A stretch of 64,000 bases of DNA, taken from the NCBI GenBank assembly GCA_947311255.1, contig CAMZKL010000013.1, forward strand, positions 1 through 64,000, in the 5' to 3' direction. A program made the translations under genes and the position numbers. A model generated the notes under the pieces. It searched no databases and was not told the origin of the DNA. It was given only the letters and a program-made list of their open reading frames with translations. This DNA comes from an uncultured Chlorobiota bacterium. GTDB taxonomy: Bacteria > Bacteroidota > Bacteroidia > Bacteroidales > JAADGE01. Within the stretch, counting starts at the first letter, position 1. Each line of letters begins with the position of its first letter. This document shows, piece after piece, positions 18,861-28,325 of the stretch.

Positions 18861-20282
18861 TTAATAATTTGATTGATTACTTTCTTCTCTTATTTTTTTT
18901 CTTTTCCATTCTTGATAAATTTTAAAGTATTTTGCTTCAAAATCTTCTGCAGGTCCTGGTGCAGGAAGTAATAATAATGTTCCGTTTGGGTGAATTAAAT
19001 AATATGTTGGAAAGGATACTACTTTGTAATTTTTTAAAACTTTGTCCGATTCTGAGCATTGTAGAATTGTCCAATTGTATTTACCTTCTTTTTTCAGTTC
19101 TTTAATATAGTTTGTGTTTTTATCTGCAAAAATTGTAATAATTTCCAACATATCTTTCTTCTTTTCAAATAGTTGATTTAAAATTTCAATATCTTTTTGA
19201 CAAGCATAACTGTCTTTGTTGTAGAATGATAGGTAAACAAACTTGTCTTGAAAATCGGATAAAGTAATTTTTTCATCTTCAGAATCAAACAATGAGAAAT
19301 TAGAAACAGGGTTTCCTAGAATTAATCTTCCGGATTTGTCTAGAAAGTTATTAATTATTGTTCTTGAAAGTTTGCTAATATCTTCTTTTTCAGCAGAATG
19401 CAAAAGTTTAATAATGTTTTTTTGAAATGTATTATCTTTATAAAACTTCTTGTATAAATTTAGCAGTAAGAAGTATTCTCTAAATTTCTTATTTTTATAT
19501 ATTTCGTTTTTTGAAAGAAAATTCATGTAGGCTCTCCATCCATAATCGGCAGATAAAAAATGATAAAGAGTGTCTCCATTAGTTTCAAAAACAAATGTTC
19601 CAAATTTTTCAGTTAGAAATTCGTTGTAAGCCGGATTTTGAGGAATGAATTTATCTTTTGAAAAGTTTTTTCTGACAATTGCTTTTTTATTTTTGTAATA
19701 TGTTATGTGTCTTAAATATAAAAATTTATATTTTTTGAAGTTTATAAAAAAAGGGTCTTTAATATAAGAAGTGCTGTCGTTAATTTTTATTATTTCTTTT
19801 TCAACTAATCCAGGATTAATATGTTTTTTGTCTTTAAAAATAATTTTTAATGAATTTTTAAATAATTTATTGAAGTGTTTTATTGCTAGGGTTATGTTTT
19901 TTTCATCATTTAGTACGCGGATATAAAATTTAAATGGTTTAAAATATGGATTCATTCTGTCATATTCGCTTCTGACAGTTTTTTTTGGTAAAACAATTTT
20001 TAAATTTTTATTTGGTTCAATAATTATGTTTCCAATAAATACATCTAAATCAATAAATGCTTTTTTTGTTTTGGTTTCGGAAAGTGGAAAAGAAAAATCT
20101 CCATTTTCTTCAACATAGGTTTTTGATATAAGTTTTTTAGTTTTAGTTACATAATCACTATAAACATACATCTTTAATGTGTCGCCTGTATATGTTCCTG
20201 CGTTTCCTGAAATTGTATATTCTTGTGCAAAAATTTGGTTAAAGAAAAAAAGGAATATGATTATTGATTGAGTAGCTTTCAT
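18861..20282 (-). CDS. exported redoxin-fold protein with single active-site cysteine
   Basis: A 473-residue protein with signal peptide (1-19, ending IFAQ), a beta-rich N-terminal domain resembling DUF4369-type folds (YTISGNAGTYTGDTLKMYVY), a long lysine-rich middle and a C-terminal TlpA/AlkC-like redoxin domain (about 320-460). Where TlpA proteins have CxxC, this one has SYACQKD, keeping a single cysteine. VVSFPTYYLI retains the cis-proline. It may be a peroxidase- or chaperone-like variant instead of a disulfide reductase, but that is inference. Confidence 0.7.
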   Translation of the reverse strand: MKATQSIIIFLFFFNQIFAQEYTISGNAGTYTGDTLKMYVYSDYVTKTKKLISKTYVEENGDFSFPLSETKTKKAFIDLDVFIGNIIIEPNKNLKIVLPKKTVRSEYDRMNPYFKPFKFYIRVLNDEKNITLAIKHFNKLFKNSLKIIFKDKKHINPGLVEKEIIKINDSTSYIKDPFFINFKKYKFLYLRHITYYKNKKAIVRKNFSKDKFIPQNPAYNEFLTEKFGTFVFETNGDTLYHFLSADYGWRAYMNFLSKNEIYKNKKFREYFLLLNLYKKFYKDNTFQKNIIKLLHSAEKEDISKLSRTIINNFLDKSGRLILGNPVSNFSLFDSEDEKITLSDFQDKFVYLSFYNKDSYACQKDIEILNQLFEKKKDMLEIITIFADKNTNYIKELKKEGKYNWTILQCSESDKVLKNYKVVSFPTYYLIHPNGTLLLLPAPGPAEDFEAKYFKIYQEWKRKKIREESNQSNY

Positions 20283-20331
20283 TATGATTAGGGTTGTTTT
20301 TTTAGACTAAAACGTATTTTGTTATTGTTAA

Positions 20332-21837
20332 TTATTTGTTTTTATAGGAAATTAGTTCTTTTTGTAAAAGTTTTTGTTTAGTGATATCAATTCCAATATT
20401 AATAATTTTTTCTGGCTTTCCATTAGAATCAAGTATAGGAGTAAATGTTTCAAAAAGCCACATTTCTTTATTTTTGTTTTTAATATAATATTCTTTTGTT
20501 CTAGATTTGCCATTTCTAAGGTCTTCCCAAAATTCTTTAAACCATTCCGGATTTTCTTTTGCTTCTGGCAAAAAGTCAAAATGTGTTTTTCCTATCCAGT
20601 CTTCTTTTTTTAAATTAAAAATGTCAATATTTTTTTGGTTTATGTTTGTAATTCTACCTTCCATGTCATAAAAAACTACTGATGCAACAGAAACAAGAGC
20701 TTTCATAATTCCAGTGCTTTCAGCTGCTTGTTTTGAAATTTCATCTCGTGTATCTTGTAGTTCTTTAATTTTTAATTGCATTTCTTTTTCTTTTTCAGAA
20801 AGTTTTTCTGCTTGTTTTTTGAAATTCTCATACAAAAATTTTGTGTTTTGTTCAATTTGTATGGAAGAAATTTCTGCTGCAATTCTTTCTCCTATATTTT
20901 TTAAGAAGTTTATTTTGAACTCTGAGATGGTTTTTAATGAAGCAATTTCAATTACTCCAAATATATTTTTTTCAAATAGCAAAGGTATTAAAACTAATGA
21001 TTTTGGAGTGTCTTCACCAAGTCCCGAGCCAATAAATGTGTATCCTTCCGGTAAGTCTTCAATTTTTATTGTCTTTTTTTCTTTTGCACATTTACCAACT
21101 AAGCCTTCTCCTATTTCAATTTCTGCATCTAATTTTTTCTTTTTATCGTAGGCATAAGTTGCTTCAAGAATTAGATTTTCTTTTTCATTTTTTTTGTGTA
21201 GTATAAATATTCCACCTTGTTCAACTTCAATATATTTTACAAGTTTTTTAATAATGGATTCAGACATTTCTACTGTGTTTTTAAAGTCTTGTTGAAGAAG
21301 TTTTGTTAAATCTGATATCCCATTTTGAAACCATTGGATTTTAGTATTTTCTTTCAGGCTGTATTTTTTTTCTTTTTCTGCGGTAATTAAATTGTCGCTG
21401 ATTTCTGTTAATGTTTTTCCAATAGTTAAATTTTTACCTGCTTTTAAATTGAAATTTTGAATATCTCCAGATTTTATTTTTATTGCAAAGTCGGAAATCA
21501 TATTTAATGACTTGTTCAATTCAGATAATCCTTTTGCTATGTCTTCAAATTCATCTTTTCTGTTTAAACTGAGGTTTTGATTGGCATCGGTTTTTCCTAA
21601 ATTCATTTTTTGAATGTAGTTTTTTATTTCTGAAATTGGGGATGCTATATTGCGTGTAATTAGGAAAATAAGAAAGATGATAAGAAATATAATACTTGTT
21701 GCTGTAATAGTTGCAAGTATGCTGTTTTCTTGTATGAAAGTAAGAAATGTTTTTAAAGGAATTATTAATAATAAGCCTACAATAAAAATTATTAGCGGAA
21801 GAAATATTGATAAATATATTTTAAATTTTAGTTTCAT
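20332..21837 (-). CDS. membrane HAMP-GAF-PAS sensory protein without an output domain
   Basis: A 501-residue protein. Two transmembrane helices (about 7-29 and 38-61) enclose an extracytoplasmic loop of fewer than ten residues. A HAMP linker (about 60-115; SPISEIKNYIQ) comes next, then a GAF domain (about 190-320), a coiled coil (about 325-375) and a PAS domain (about 378-500; VFYDMEGRITNINQKN, DITKQK). No histidine kinase, GGDEF, EAL or methyl-accepting region follows before the stop. It may signal by protein contact or to a separate kinase. The next gene downstream on the same strand begins after a short gap upstream of it (rsmI at 21883-22557). Confidence 0.8.
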   Translation of the reverse strand: MKLKFKIYLSIFLPLIIFIVGLLLIIPLKTFLTFIQENSILATITATSIIFLIIFLIFLITRNIASPISEIKNYIQKMNLGKTDANQNLSLNRKDEFEDIAKGLSELNKSLNMISDFAIKIKSGDIQNFNLKAGKNLTIGKTLTEISDNLITAEKEKKYSLKENTKIQWFQNGISDLTKLLQQDFKNTVEMSESIIKKLVKYIEVEQGGIFILHKKNEKENLILEATYAYDKKKKLDAEIEIGEGLVGKCAKEKKTIKIEDLPEGYTFIGSGLGEDTPKSLVLIPLLFEKNIFGVIEIASLKTISEFKINFLKNIGERIAAEISSIQIEQNTKFLYENFKKQAEKLSEKEKEMQLKIKELQDTRDEISKQAAESTGIMKALVSVASVVFYDMEGRITNINQKNIDIFNLKKEDWIGKTHFDFLPEAKENPEWFKEFWEDLRNGKSRTKEYYIKNKNKEMWLFETFTPILDSNGKPEKIINIGIDITKQKLLQKELISYKNK

Positions 21838-21882
21838 TATTTAAATTTGATTTTCAGAGCAAAGATAAATATTTTTAGTTAT

Positions 21883-22557
21883 TTAACTTTTGCTTCCATT
21901 AACAATTATTACAATTTCACCTTTAATTGTATTGTTTTCATAATAATTAATTACATCGTTAATTTTTCCTCTTTTTGTTTCTTCGTACATTTTTGTTAAT
22001 TCTCTAGAAACTGAGATTTCCCTGTCTTGTCCTAAAAATTCAGATATTTGTTTTAAAGATTTTAATAATCTGTGAGGAGATTCATAAAAAATTATTGTTC
22101 TTTTTTCTTGTGCTAGTTCTTTAAATCTTTTAACTCTGCCTTTTTTTTGAGGAAGAAATCCTTCAAAACAAAATTTTTCAGTAGGAAAACCTGAATTTAT
22201 TAGTGCGGGAATAAATGCAACTGCACCAGGTAATGTTTCAATTTTAATTTCGTTTTTTATACATTCTCTAACTATTAAAAATCCGGGGTCTGAAATCCCG
22301 GGTGTTCCTGCATCAGTAACTAATGCAATTTTATTTCCGGATTTTAATTTGTCAATAATAATGTTTAATTTTTTATGTTCATTAAATTTGTGATAAGGAT
22401 ATAGTTTGTTTTCAATATTGTAATGATTTAGTAAAATTGATGTTTTTCTTGTGTCTTCTGCTAATATTAAATCTACTTCTTTTAAAACATCAACTGCTCT
22501 GAAAGTTATATCTTTTAGGTTTCCAATTGGGGTGGGTACTATGATAAGTTTTGACAT
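21883..22557 (-). CDS. rsmI: 16S rRNA (cytidine-1402 2'-O)-methyltransferase
   Basis: A 224-residue tetrapyrrole-methylase-fold enzyme that 2'-O-methylates C1402 of 16S rRNA. Visible motifs are VPTPIGNLKDIT at the N terminus, AEDTRKT, the SAM-binding TDAGTPGISDPG, and LPGAVAFIPALINSGFP followed by FEGFLPQKKGRV. It lacks the extra C-terminal domain of the enterobacterial protein, normal in this phylum. It begins 13 bases after the sigma-like pseudogene ends on the same strand. Confidence 0.93.
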   Translation of the reverse strand: MSKLIIVPTPIGNLKDITFRAVDVLKEVDLILAEDTRKTSILLNHYNIENKLYPYHKFNEHKKLNIIIDKLKSGNKIALVTDAGTPGISDPGFLIVRECIKNEIKIETLPGAVAFIPALINSGFPTEKFCFEGFLPQKKGRVKRFKELAQEKRTIIFYESPHRLLKSLKQISEFLGQDREISVSRELTKMYEETKRGKINDVINYYENNTIKGEIVIIVNGSKS

Positions 22558-22570
22558 TGAAATTTTTATT

Positions 22571-23425
22571 CTATAAATATTTTTTTAGTAAGTTGCTCTT
22601 CCTTTTTAAGATTTTTAATGTTCTAATTTTAAGTTGCCTAACTCGCTCTCTTGTTATGCCGAATTGTATTCCAATTTCTTCAAGAGTGAGAGGGGTTTTC
22701 ATTTCTAAGCCGAAATATTGTTTTATAATTTCTTATTCTCTGAAAGGTATAGTTGCCAATACTCTTTTTAATTCTATTGTTAATGATTGTTTTAGAAGAT
22801 TGTTTTCAGGAGATTCAGAATTTTTATTAATAATTATGCTATATAAATTCATATTTTCATCAGCGGAAATAGGATTGTCCATTGATAAATTTTTTTCATT
22901 GAAAGTTATTGCTTTTTTTACGTCTTTTGGTGCAATTTCAAGCTCTTCTGCAATTTCTTTTATTGTAGGCTCTCTGTGGTATTGTTGAAGAAGTTTATAA
23001 AATGTTTTGTTAACTTTGTTTGCAGTTGTGATTTTATTTAATGGTAATCTTATAATTCTTGAATGTTCAGCTAATGCTTGAAGAATTGATTGTCTAATCC
23101 ACCATACTGCATAGGAAATAAACTTGAACCCTTTTGTTTGGTCAAACCTATAGGCTGCTTTTATTAATCCGATATTTCCTTCGTTTATTAAATCCGAAAG
23201 AGTTAATCCTTGATTTTGGTATTGTTTGGCTACTGAAACAACAAATCTTAAATTTGCTGTTACTAGTTTGTTAAGAGCATTTAGGTCTCCTTTTTTTATT
23301 TTATAAGATAATTTAGCCTCTTCTTCAGAATCAATTAAATCATATTTGCTAATTTCTTGCAGATATTTATCGAGAGATAAAGATTCTCTGGTCGTAATTT
23401 GCTTTGTGGTTTTTAATTGTTTCAT
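22571..23425 (-). pseudogene. primary-type sigma-70 paralogue interrupted by in-frame TAA
   Basis: From the ATG at 23425 (MKQLKTTKQITTRES, the usual N terminus of Bacteroidota RpoD) the frame encodes regions 1.2, 2, 3 and the start of 4. It then meets TAA at 22733-22735. Translation of the same frame beyond that stop continues without any shift: EIIKQYFGLEM, LTLEEIGIQFGITRERVRQLK, ending KSNLLKKYL and TAG at 22571-22573. The stop thus sits between region 4.1 and the DNA-binding helix-turn-helix of region 4.2. Everything else is intact. Truncation would yield a 230-residue factor unable to bind the -35-type element. The gene is divergent from housekeeping RpoD (for example in NKTFYKLLQQYHREPT), so it is likely a paralogue. 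Sequencing error is possible. Confidence 0.85.
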
Positions 23426-23459
23426 TATTAGTCTATTACATTTAAATCGTATTCTGTAA

Positions 23460-26045
23460 TTAAAATCCAATATTATTTGATAAGCCTAATGCTTTGTTTA
23501 CTTCAATATTTAAAACATCTTCTTTTGTTAATGTATTTATTGATTTTTTTGTTCTTTCTCTTGCAGGAACTGATGCTAGTCTTAAATTCTGATTTTTTGT
23601 TGCTTCCGCAGAAATTTTACGAATTGTTCTTGCATTGCCAAAATATTTATCTCTTCTGTTGTAAAGTTTTGTTATATATTGTCTTAAGTGTTTTTCTGCT
23701 CCAATATTTGGTGTTAGTTCTTCTTCTTTAAGCATTTGAACACAAATTTCATATAATGTTTCCGGTTTATAATCATTGAAAATTAATGTTTTGTCAAATC
23801 TTGATTTTAACCCGGGATTCATTTTAAGGAAAGTTTCCATATTCTCAGGATAACCGGCAACAATTACGGCAAATTTTCCTCTTTGATCTTCCATGTTTTT
23901 TAATATAACTTCAATTGCTTCGTTTCCGTAATTGTATTGTCCGCCTCCTGCCAAAGCATATGCCTCATCTATAAAAAGAACACCTCCTTGTGCTTCGTCA
24001 ATTTTTTCTTTAGTTTTTATTGCTGTTTGCCCAACATATCCTGCAACTAAACCTTCTTTCCCTGTTTCAACAATATGGCCTCTCTCTAATAGCCCTAATG
24101 CTTTATATATTTTTCCGAAAATTCTTGCAAGAGTCGTTTTTCCAGTTCCCGGATTTCCACTAAAAATAGCATGCAAAGAGAATCTGTTTAAAACGTCCTT
24201 ACCTGTTTCTTTGTAGAATCTTACTAACTTAATAAGTTCGTGAACTTCGTTTTTAATTTCGTTCATTCCTACCAAAGAGTTCATTTCATCAAGAGCTTCT
24301 TTTAATAAGTCTTCATCAACAGGAATTTTAATTTTACTTTTAGATTTTACATTTTCTATTCTGTTAATATCTTCTGAAGTTATTATTGAAAGTTCGTCTT
24401 CTGTAAGTTTGTCAATGTCAGGATTTTGCATTATTCTTAGCCCCATATTCATCTTTCCTTCATCTATTAATGAATAAGCAAAACGAGCATTTCCGAATGT
24501 GTGGTCTCTGTTTCTGTATGATTCTGTAAGTATTTTTTTTAATAAGTCTGAAGAATCTTCTGTAAGTTTTACATTCCTTTTGTTTGCTGCATAATGTGCA
24601 ATTTCATGTAATTCGTCAGGAGTATAATCCTCAAAATGAAAAAAGTATTTTATTCTAGATTTTAGTCCGGGATTAGAGTTAATCATAAACATAGTTTCTT
24701 TTGGATAACCAGCCATCATTATAGCAATATCTTTTTCTCCATCGCTCATTTCTTTTACTAAAACTTCAATAACTTCTTTCCCAAAATCTTTTTTGTCTTC
24801 CTTAGAGCGAACAAGCATATAGGCTTCATCAATAAATAAAATACCACCTCTTGCTTCTTTAATTGCGTCTTTAACTTTTGGTGCAGTTTGTCCAATAAAT
24901 TCTCCAACTAGTTCAGCTCTGTCAACCTCATGAACATGACCTTTTGAGAGTAATCCTTTTTTCTTATAAATTTTTCCTAGTAACTTTACAACTGTTGTTT
25001 TTCCAGTTCCCGGATTTCCTGTAAATACACTGTGTAATGTAATTTCTTCGGTATCATTAAAACCTCTTTCTCTTCTTAGTTTTAAGAAGTCAATATAAGT
25101 AATATGGTCTTTAACTTTTTGTTTAATTGTGTTAAGTCCAATAAGACTGTTTAGCTTATTTAGAAGGTCTTCTAGTGTTTGATTGTCTTTTTCAACAAAT
25201 TCATCTGTTTTATTTCTTGATGCTTTTGAAACGTTTAATTCGCCTTCTACTTCATTTTTTCCCAGTGTAAATGAAACTGATGCTAAGAGTGTATCCATAA
25301 ATACAATCTCAACAGAATATTTGTTGTCTTTCCAAGAGCCTGGTGTAGTATTTCCCCATCCTCTTTCAAATGTTAAAGTCTCGTCTTTTGTCCCGTTTTC
25401 AACAAGTTTTAGGGTGTCAACTTTTGCTTTGTATTGTCCGGCATCATCATAAAAATTTATAAAAAATTCAAAGTTATATTCTTTGTTGGTTTTGTTTCTT
25501 ATTGAAAGCTCAACCCAAACATATCTTGTTTTTGATTTATTGAATTTTTTTAAATACTTTCTATTTTTTTGTCCCCAACCGTCAAAACCTCCTTCATATA
25601 ATTTAACTGAAACTAAATCGAAATATGGGTTTTCTTCTTGTGTAACAAGTCCAATATCATAAATGTAAAATTCTTGTTCTCCAATTATTTTATCATCAAT
25701 ATATGCTTCACAAACATAAGTTCCAGCTTTCCAATATTCTCCTTTGTTTTCAACTCCCCAACTTTCATATACATATACAATATTATCGGTCTTTTTTACT
25801 TTTACATTTTTATGTAAATCACAAATCTTTTTTCTTTTTTGTTCAGTTACTTTAAAAGCTTTAATTGTAATTTTTGCTTCCCAGTCTTTATTGTCAAATT
25901 CTTTGTTATAAAAAGAAAGCTCAGTTCTGAGATAAGAGATTTCTGATTTATCAAAAACTCTACGGTATTTTTTAGTAGAATCAATCATCCATTCAGATGA
26001 TGAATATATTTTTAGCGATCTAAATTTTAGGTTTTTTTCTGACAT
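23460..26045 (-). CDS. double AAA (CbxX/CfxQ-type) ATPase with duplicated N-terminal beta domain
   Basis: An 861-residue protein (868 if started at 26066; numbering here uses the longer form). Two CbxX/CfxQ AAA modules are each complete: Walker A GNPGTGKT at 350-357 and 637-644, Walker B ILFIDEAY at 409-416 and its partner VLFIDEAY, and NPGLKSR arginine-bearing motifs in both. The N-terminal 270 residues are not AAA. They contain two similar beta-rich units, each with a K-Y-x6-D/NKS-x3-Y-x3-ELS-x2-NK pattern (about 33-55 and 170-193). Relatives include SpoVK, EccA and CbbX remodelling ATPases. The N-terminal units presumably bind the client. It lies 34 bases upstream of the sigma pseudogene start on the same strand. 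Confidence 0.85.
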   Translation of the reverse strand: MSEKNLKFRSLKIYSSSEWMIDSTKKYRRVFDKSEISYLRTELSFYNKEFDNKDWEAKITIKAFKVTEQKRKKICDLHKNVKVKKTDNIVYVYESWGVENKGEYWKAGTYVCEAYIDDKIIGEQEFYIYDIGLVTQEENPYFDLVSVKLYEGGFDGWGQKNRKYLKKFNKSKTRYVWVELSIRNKTNKEYNFEFFINFYDDAGQYKAKVDTLKLVENGTKDETLTFERGWGNTTPGSWKDNKYSVEIVFMDTLLASVSFTLGKNEVEGELNVSKASRNKTDEFVEKDNQTLEDLLNKLNSLIGLNTIKQKVKDHITYIDFLKLRRERGFNDTEEITLHSVFTGNPGTGKTTVVKLLGKIYKKKGLLSKGHVHEVDRAELVGEFIGQTAPKVKDAIKEARGGILFIDEAYMLVRSKEDKKDFGKEVIEVLVKEMSDGEKDIAIMMAGYPKETMFMINSNPGLKSRIKYFFHFEDYTPDELHEIAHYAANKRNVKLTEDSSDLLKKILTESYRNRDHTFGNARFAYSLIDEGKMNMGLRIMQNPDIDKLTEDELSIITSEDINRIENVKSKSKIKIPVDEDLLKEALDEMNSLVGMNEIKNEVHELIKLVRFYKETGKDVLNRFSLHAIFSGNPGTGKTTLARIFGKIYKALGLLERGHIVETGKEGLVAGYVGQTAIKTKEKIDEAQGGVLFIDEAYALAGGGQYNYGNEAIEVILKNMEDQRGKFAVIVAGYPENMETFLKMNPGLKSRFDKTLIFNDYKPETLYEICVQMLKEEELTPNIGAEKHLRQYITKLYNRRDKYFGNARTIRKISAEATKNQNLRLASVPARERTKKSINTLTKEDVLNIEVNKALGLSNNIGF

Positions 26046-26175
26046 AGTATTATTTATTCTTGACAAATCTAATTAGAAAATTAATTTAAAAAAAGTTTAA
26101 AACATTGTTAAACAAATTTTATTTAAAAAACTTACTATTTATAAAAAGATATTTTGTAATTTTGAAACCCAAATT

Positions 26176-26997
26176 ATGACAAATTTAGACCCAAAAGACG
26201 TTCAACTGTTTATTGAAGCAGTTAAGGAGAATTCGAACTATGATTTTAGCGGATATTCGATTAAATCATTTACACGAAGAGTTCAAAAAATACTTTCAGA
26301 CCAAAAAACTGATATTTCTAACCTAATTAATAAAATTTTTGAAAATGATGAGTTTTTGGAACAAATTGTTAAAGACATAACTGTAAATACTACTGAGATT
26401 TTTAGAGATCCTAGTTTATGGACAATAATTAATAAAGAAATATTGCCTTCTCTAAAAGAAAAAGATGGAATAAATGTTTGGCATGCAGGAGCTTCAACCG
26501 GACAAGAGGTATATACAATGCTTTGTTTACTTAAAATTCATAAAATGTTTGATAAAGCAAAGGTTTATGCTTCGGATATTAATACTGATGTTTTAGAAGT
26601 TGCTGAATCTGGCAAGTATAAATATAGGGAGATTGATGAATATATTAATAATTTTAATGAAACTTTTGAAAACTCAGGAGATTATGATATAAATGACTTT
26701 TTTAAAATTTCAAGGAATAGAAATTTAATTAAAGTTAAATCTATTTTATTAGGAAAAGCTCAATACAAAAAACATGATTTAACAACCTTAACAAATCCTT
26801 TTGCAATTAAGTATAACTTAATTTTCTGTCGGAATGTTTTAATATATTTTAATCACAATCTTCAAAATAATATATTTAAAATGTTTCATGATTCTTTATC
26901 CGATGGAGGGGCCTTAATTGTGGGTAAACACGAAGGTATTCTTGGAGATATTGCAAGTAAATTTGAAAAAAAAGGAACTATTTATATTAAAAAATAA
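26176..26997 (+). CDS. CheR-type protein-glutamate methyltransferase
   Basis: A 273-residue protein with an N-terminal all-helical CheR domain (about 1-70, including YDFSGYSIKSFTRRVQ) and a C-terminal SAM-binding domain (FRDPSLW, WHAGASTGQEVYTM, ASDINTDVLEVAESGKY, LIFCRNVLIYF). CheR normally methylates chemoreceptors, but no chemoreceptor, CheA or CheB gene is near. Orphan CheR proteins in this phylum often accompany CheB/PAS hybrid sensors. A role with the HAMP-GAF-PAS protein 4 kb away is only speculation. A -7-like TAATTTTG lies at 26157-26164, without a clear -33. Confidence 0.88.
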   Translation: MTNLDPKDVQLFIEAVKENSNYDFSGYSIKSFTRRVQKILSDQKTDISNLINKIFENDEFLEQIVKDITVNTTEIFRDPSLWTIINKEILPSLKEKDGINVWHAGASTGQEVYTMLCLLKIHKMFDKAKVYASDINTDVLEVAESGKYKYREIDEYINNFNETFENSGDYDINDFFKISRNRNLIKVKSILLGKAQYKKHDLTTLTNPFAIKYNLIFCRNVLIYFNHNLQNNIFKMFHDSLSDGGALIVGKHEGILGDIASKFEKKGTIYIKK

Positions 26998-27115
26998 GTA
27001 GATAAACTTAAGTTCAGATAATTTGAAGAAAGTAAATTTATATTTTTATTTTTCAAGACAATTTATGAAATTTTACAAAGTATGAGTTTATCCGAATGAT
27101 TGGAAACCTTAGTAT

Positions 27116-27877
27116 ATGATTGACCTTTTAGAAATAAACCTTAAAAAAGCTACGAATGCAATTTTAAATGCAAAACATATAACTGCATTTACTGGTGCCG
27201 GAATCTCTGTTGAAAGTGGTATTCCGTCATACAGAGGTAAAGACGGCTTGTGGACTAAGTATGATACAAAGGTTCTTGAACTGAATTATTTCCATGAAAA
27301 TCCCAAAGAAGCATGGGAAACAATAAGAAAAATATTCTACGAATACTTTGGAAATGCAAAAGCTAATGCTGCTCATTTTGCCCTTGCTAAAATGGAAAAA
27401 GAAAGTAATTTAAAAGCAATTATTACCCAAAATATTGATAATTTGCATTATGAAGCCGGCAGCAAAACTGTTTTTGAATTTCACGGGAATTCAAAAGTGA
27501 TGCTCTGCACAAAATGTGCAAAAAAATACAAAGTCGAACAAATTGATTTGAATAAATTGCCACCGAAATGTGATTCTTGCGGAGGTTTATTAAAACCCGA
27601 TTTTATTTTCTTTGGTGAAGGCATTCCGCAAGAGGCATACAAAAATTCTTTTGCAGAAGCAGAAGAAGCCGATGTATTTCTCTTAATAGGAACAACCGGA
27701 CTTGTGCAACCTGCGGCTTCAATTCCTGTAAAAGCAAAACAGAACGGAGCTGTTATTGTTGAAATAAATCCTGAAAGAACAGTTTTTACCGAGGGGATTA
27801 CTGATATTTTTTTACGGGGAAAAGCGGGTGAAGTTATGACAAAACTTTCTGAACTGCTTTATCAGAACTTTTCATAA
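27116..27877 (+). CDS. NAD-dependent protein deacylase (sirtuin)
   Basis: A 253-residue SIR2-family enzyme that removes acyl groups from lysines using NAD. GAGISVESGIPSYRG (27-41) binds NAD, TQNIDNLH is at 104-111, and the catalytic histidine is H123 in FEFHGN. Four zinc cysteines are present (C131, C134, C152, C155). The substrate-range Y/R pair of desuccinylases is not evident, so deacetylation is the default guess. Proline codons CCG appear often, unlike genes to the left, marking the start of the compositionally distinct block. The 3' end overlaps the decayed HlyD fragment on the other strand by 16 bases. Confidence 0.92.
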   Translation: MIDLLEINLKKATNAILNAKHITAFTGAGISVESGIPSYRGKDGLWTKYDTKVLELNYFHENPKEAWETIRKIFYEYFGNAKANAAHFALAKMEKESNLKAIITQNIDNLHYEAGSKTVFEFHGNSKVMLCTKCAKKYKVEQIDLNKLPPKCDSCGGLLKPDFIFFGEGIPQEAYKNSFAEAEEADVFLLIGTTGLVQPAASIPVKAKQNGAVIVEINPERTVFTEGITDIFLRGKAGEVMTKLSELLYQNFS

Positions 27878-28325
27878 AACAAACTTTTTTTCGAATTAAT
27901 AATTCTTGCTGCAAGGGGCAAATCTTCTGTTATAATATCTGCATTTCCTTTCATGTTTTTTTTAAAATGTAATGTTTCCTTGTAATTTGTATTTAAAAAA
28001 ACGGGGAAACTTAGCGTTGCAACATAAAATTCATTTGATTGTACCAATGAAATATTTTCAATATTTGCCCTTTTTTTTTACCTGAACCTGAAAGTGGTAC
28101 TTCAGCATTGCCAATTAGTTTTGATGTGTGTTCCGGAACTATTGTAAAAACAGTTTTCCCAATTGCAACATTCTGGTTTTTATTTTGAAAATTTATGAAT
28201 GTTATAATTATGTTAGTGGGATTTTTTAATAGATATGTTTGCTCACAAAGTTTTATTTGTGCTTTCAAATTTGAAATTGATGTTTCAAAATCACGTTTCT
28301 GATTTTTTGAAGTTCTATTTAGTAA
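27862..28325 (-). pseudogene. decayed HlyD-type membrane-fusion protein, C-terminal part
   Basis: On the minus strand one frame reads KRDFETSISNLKAQIKLCEQTYLLKNP ... GKTVFTIVPEHTSKLIGNAEVPL, the coiled-coil/lipoyl-domain border of HlyD exporters. After a frameshift near 28070, in a run of A residues, a second frame continues VQSNEFYVATLSFP ... MKGNADIITEDLPLAARI and stops at 27862. Between them the strand normally linking these parts is missing, so there is at least one frameshift and one deletion. The N-terminal half is absent. Intact relatives export bacteriocin-like peptides with a C39 ABC transporter, whose remains lie directly upstream. Confidence 0.75.

Noticed and set aside
22733..22735. 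Alternative genetic code (TAA read as sense) as an explanation for the sigma-factor stop
   Set aside because: Many genes in the window end at TAA at their expected lengths (mdh, tpx, trxA, rpsP), so the code is standard.
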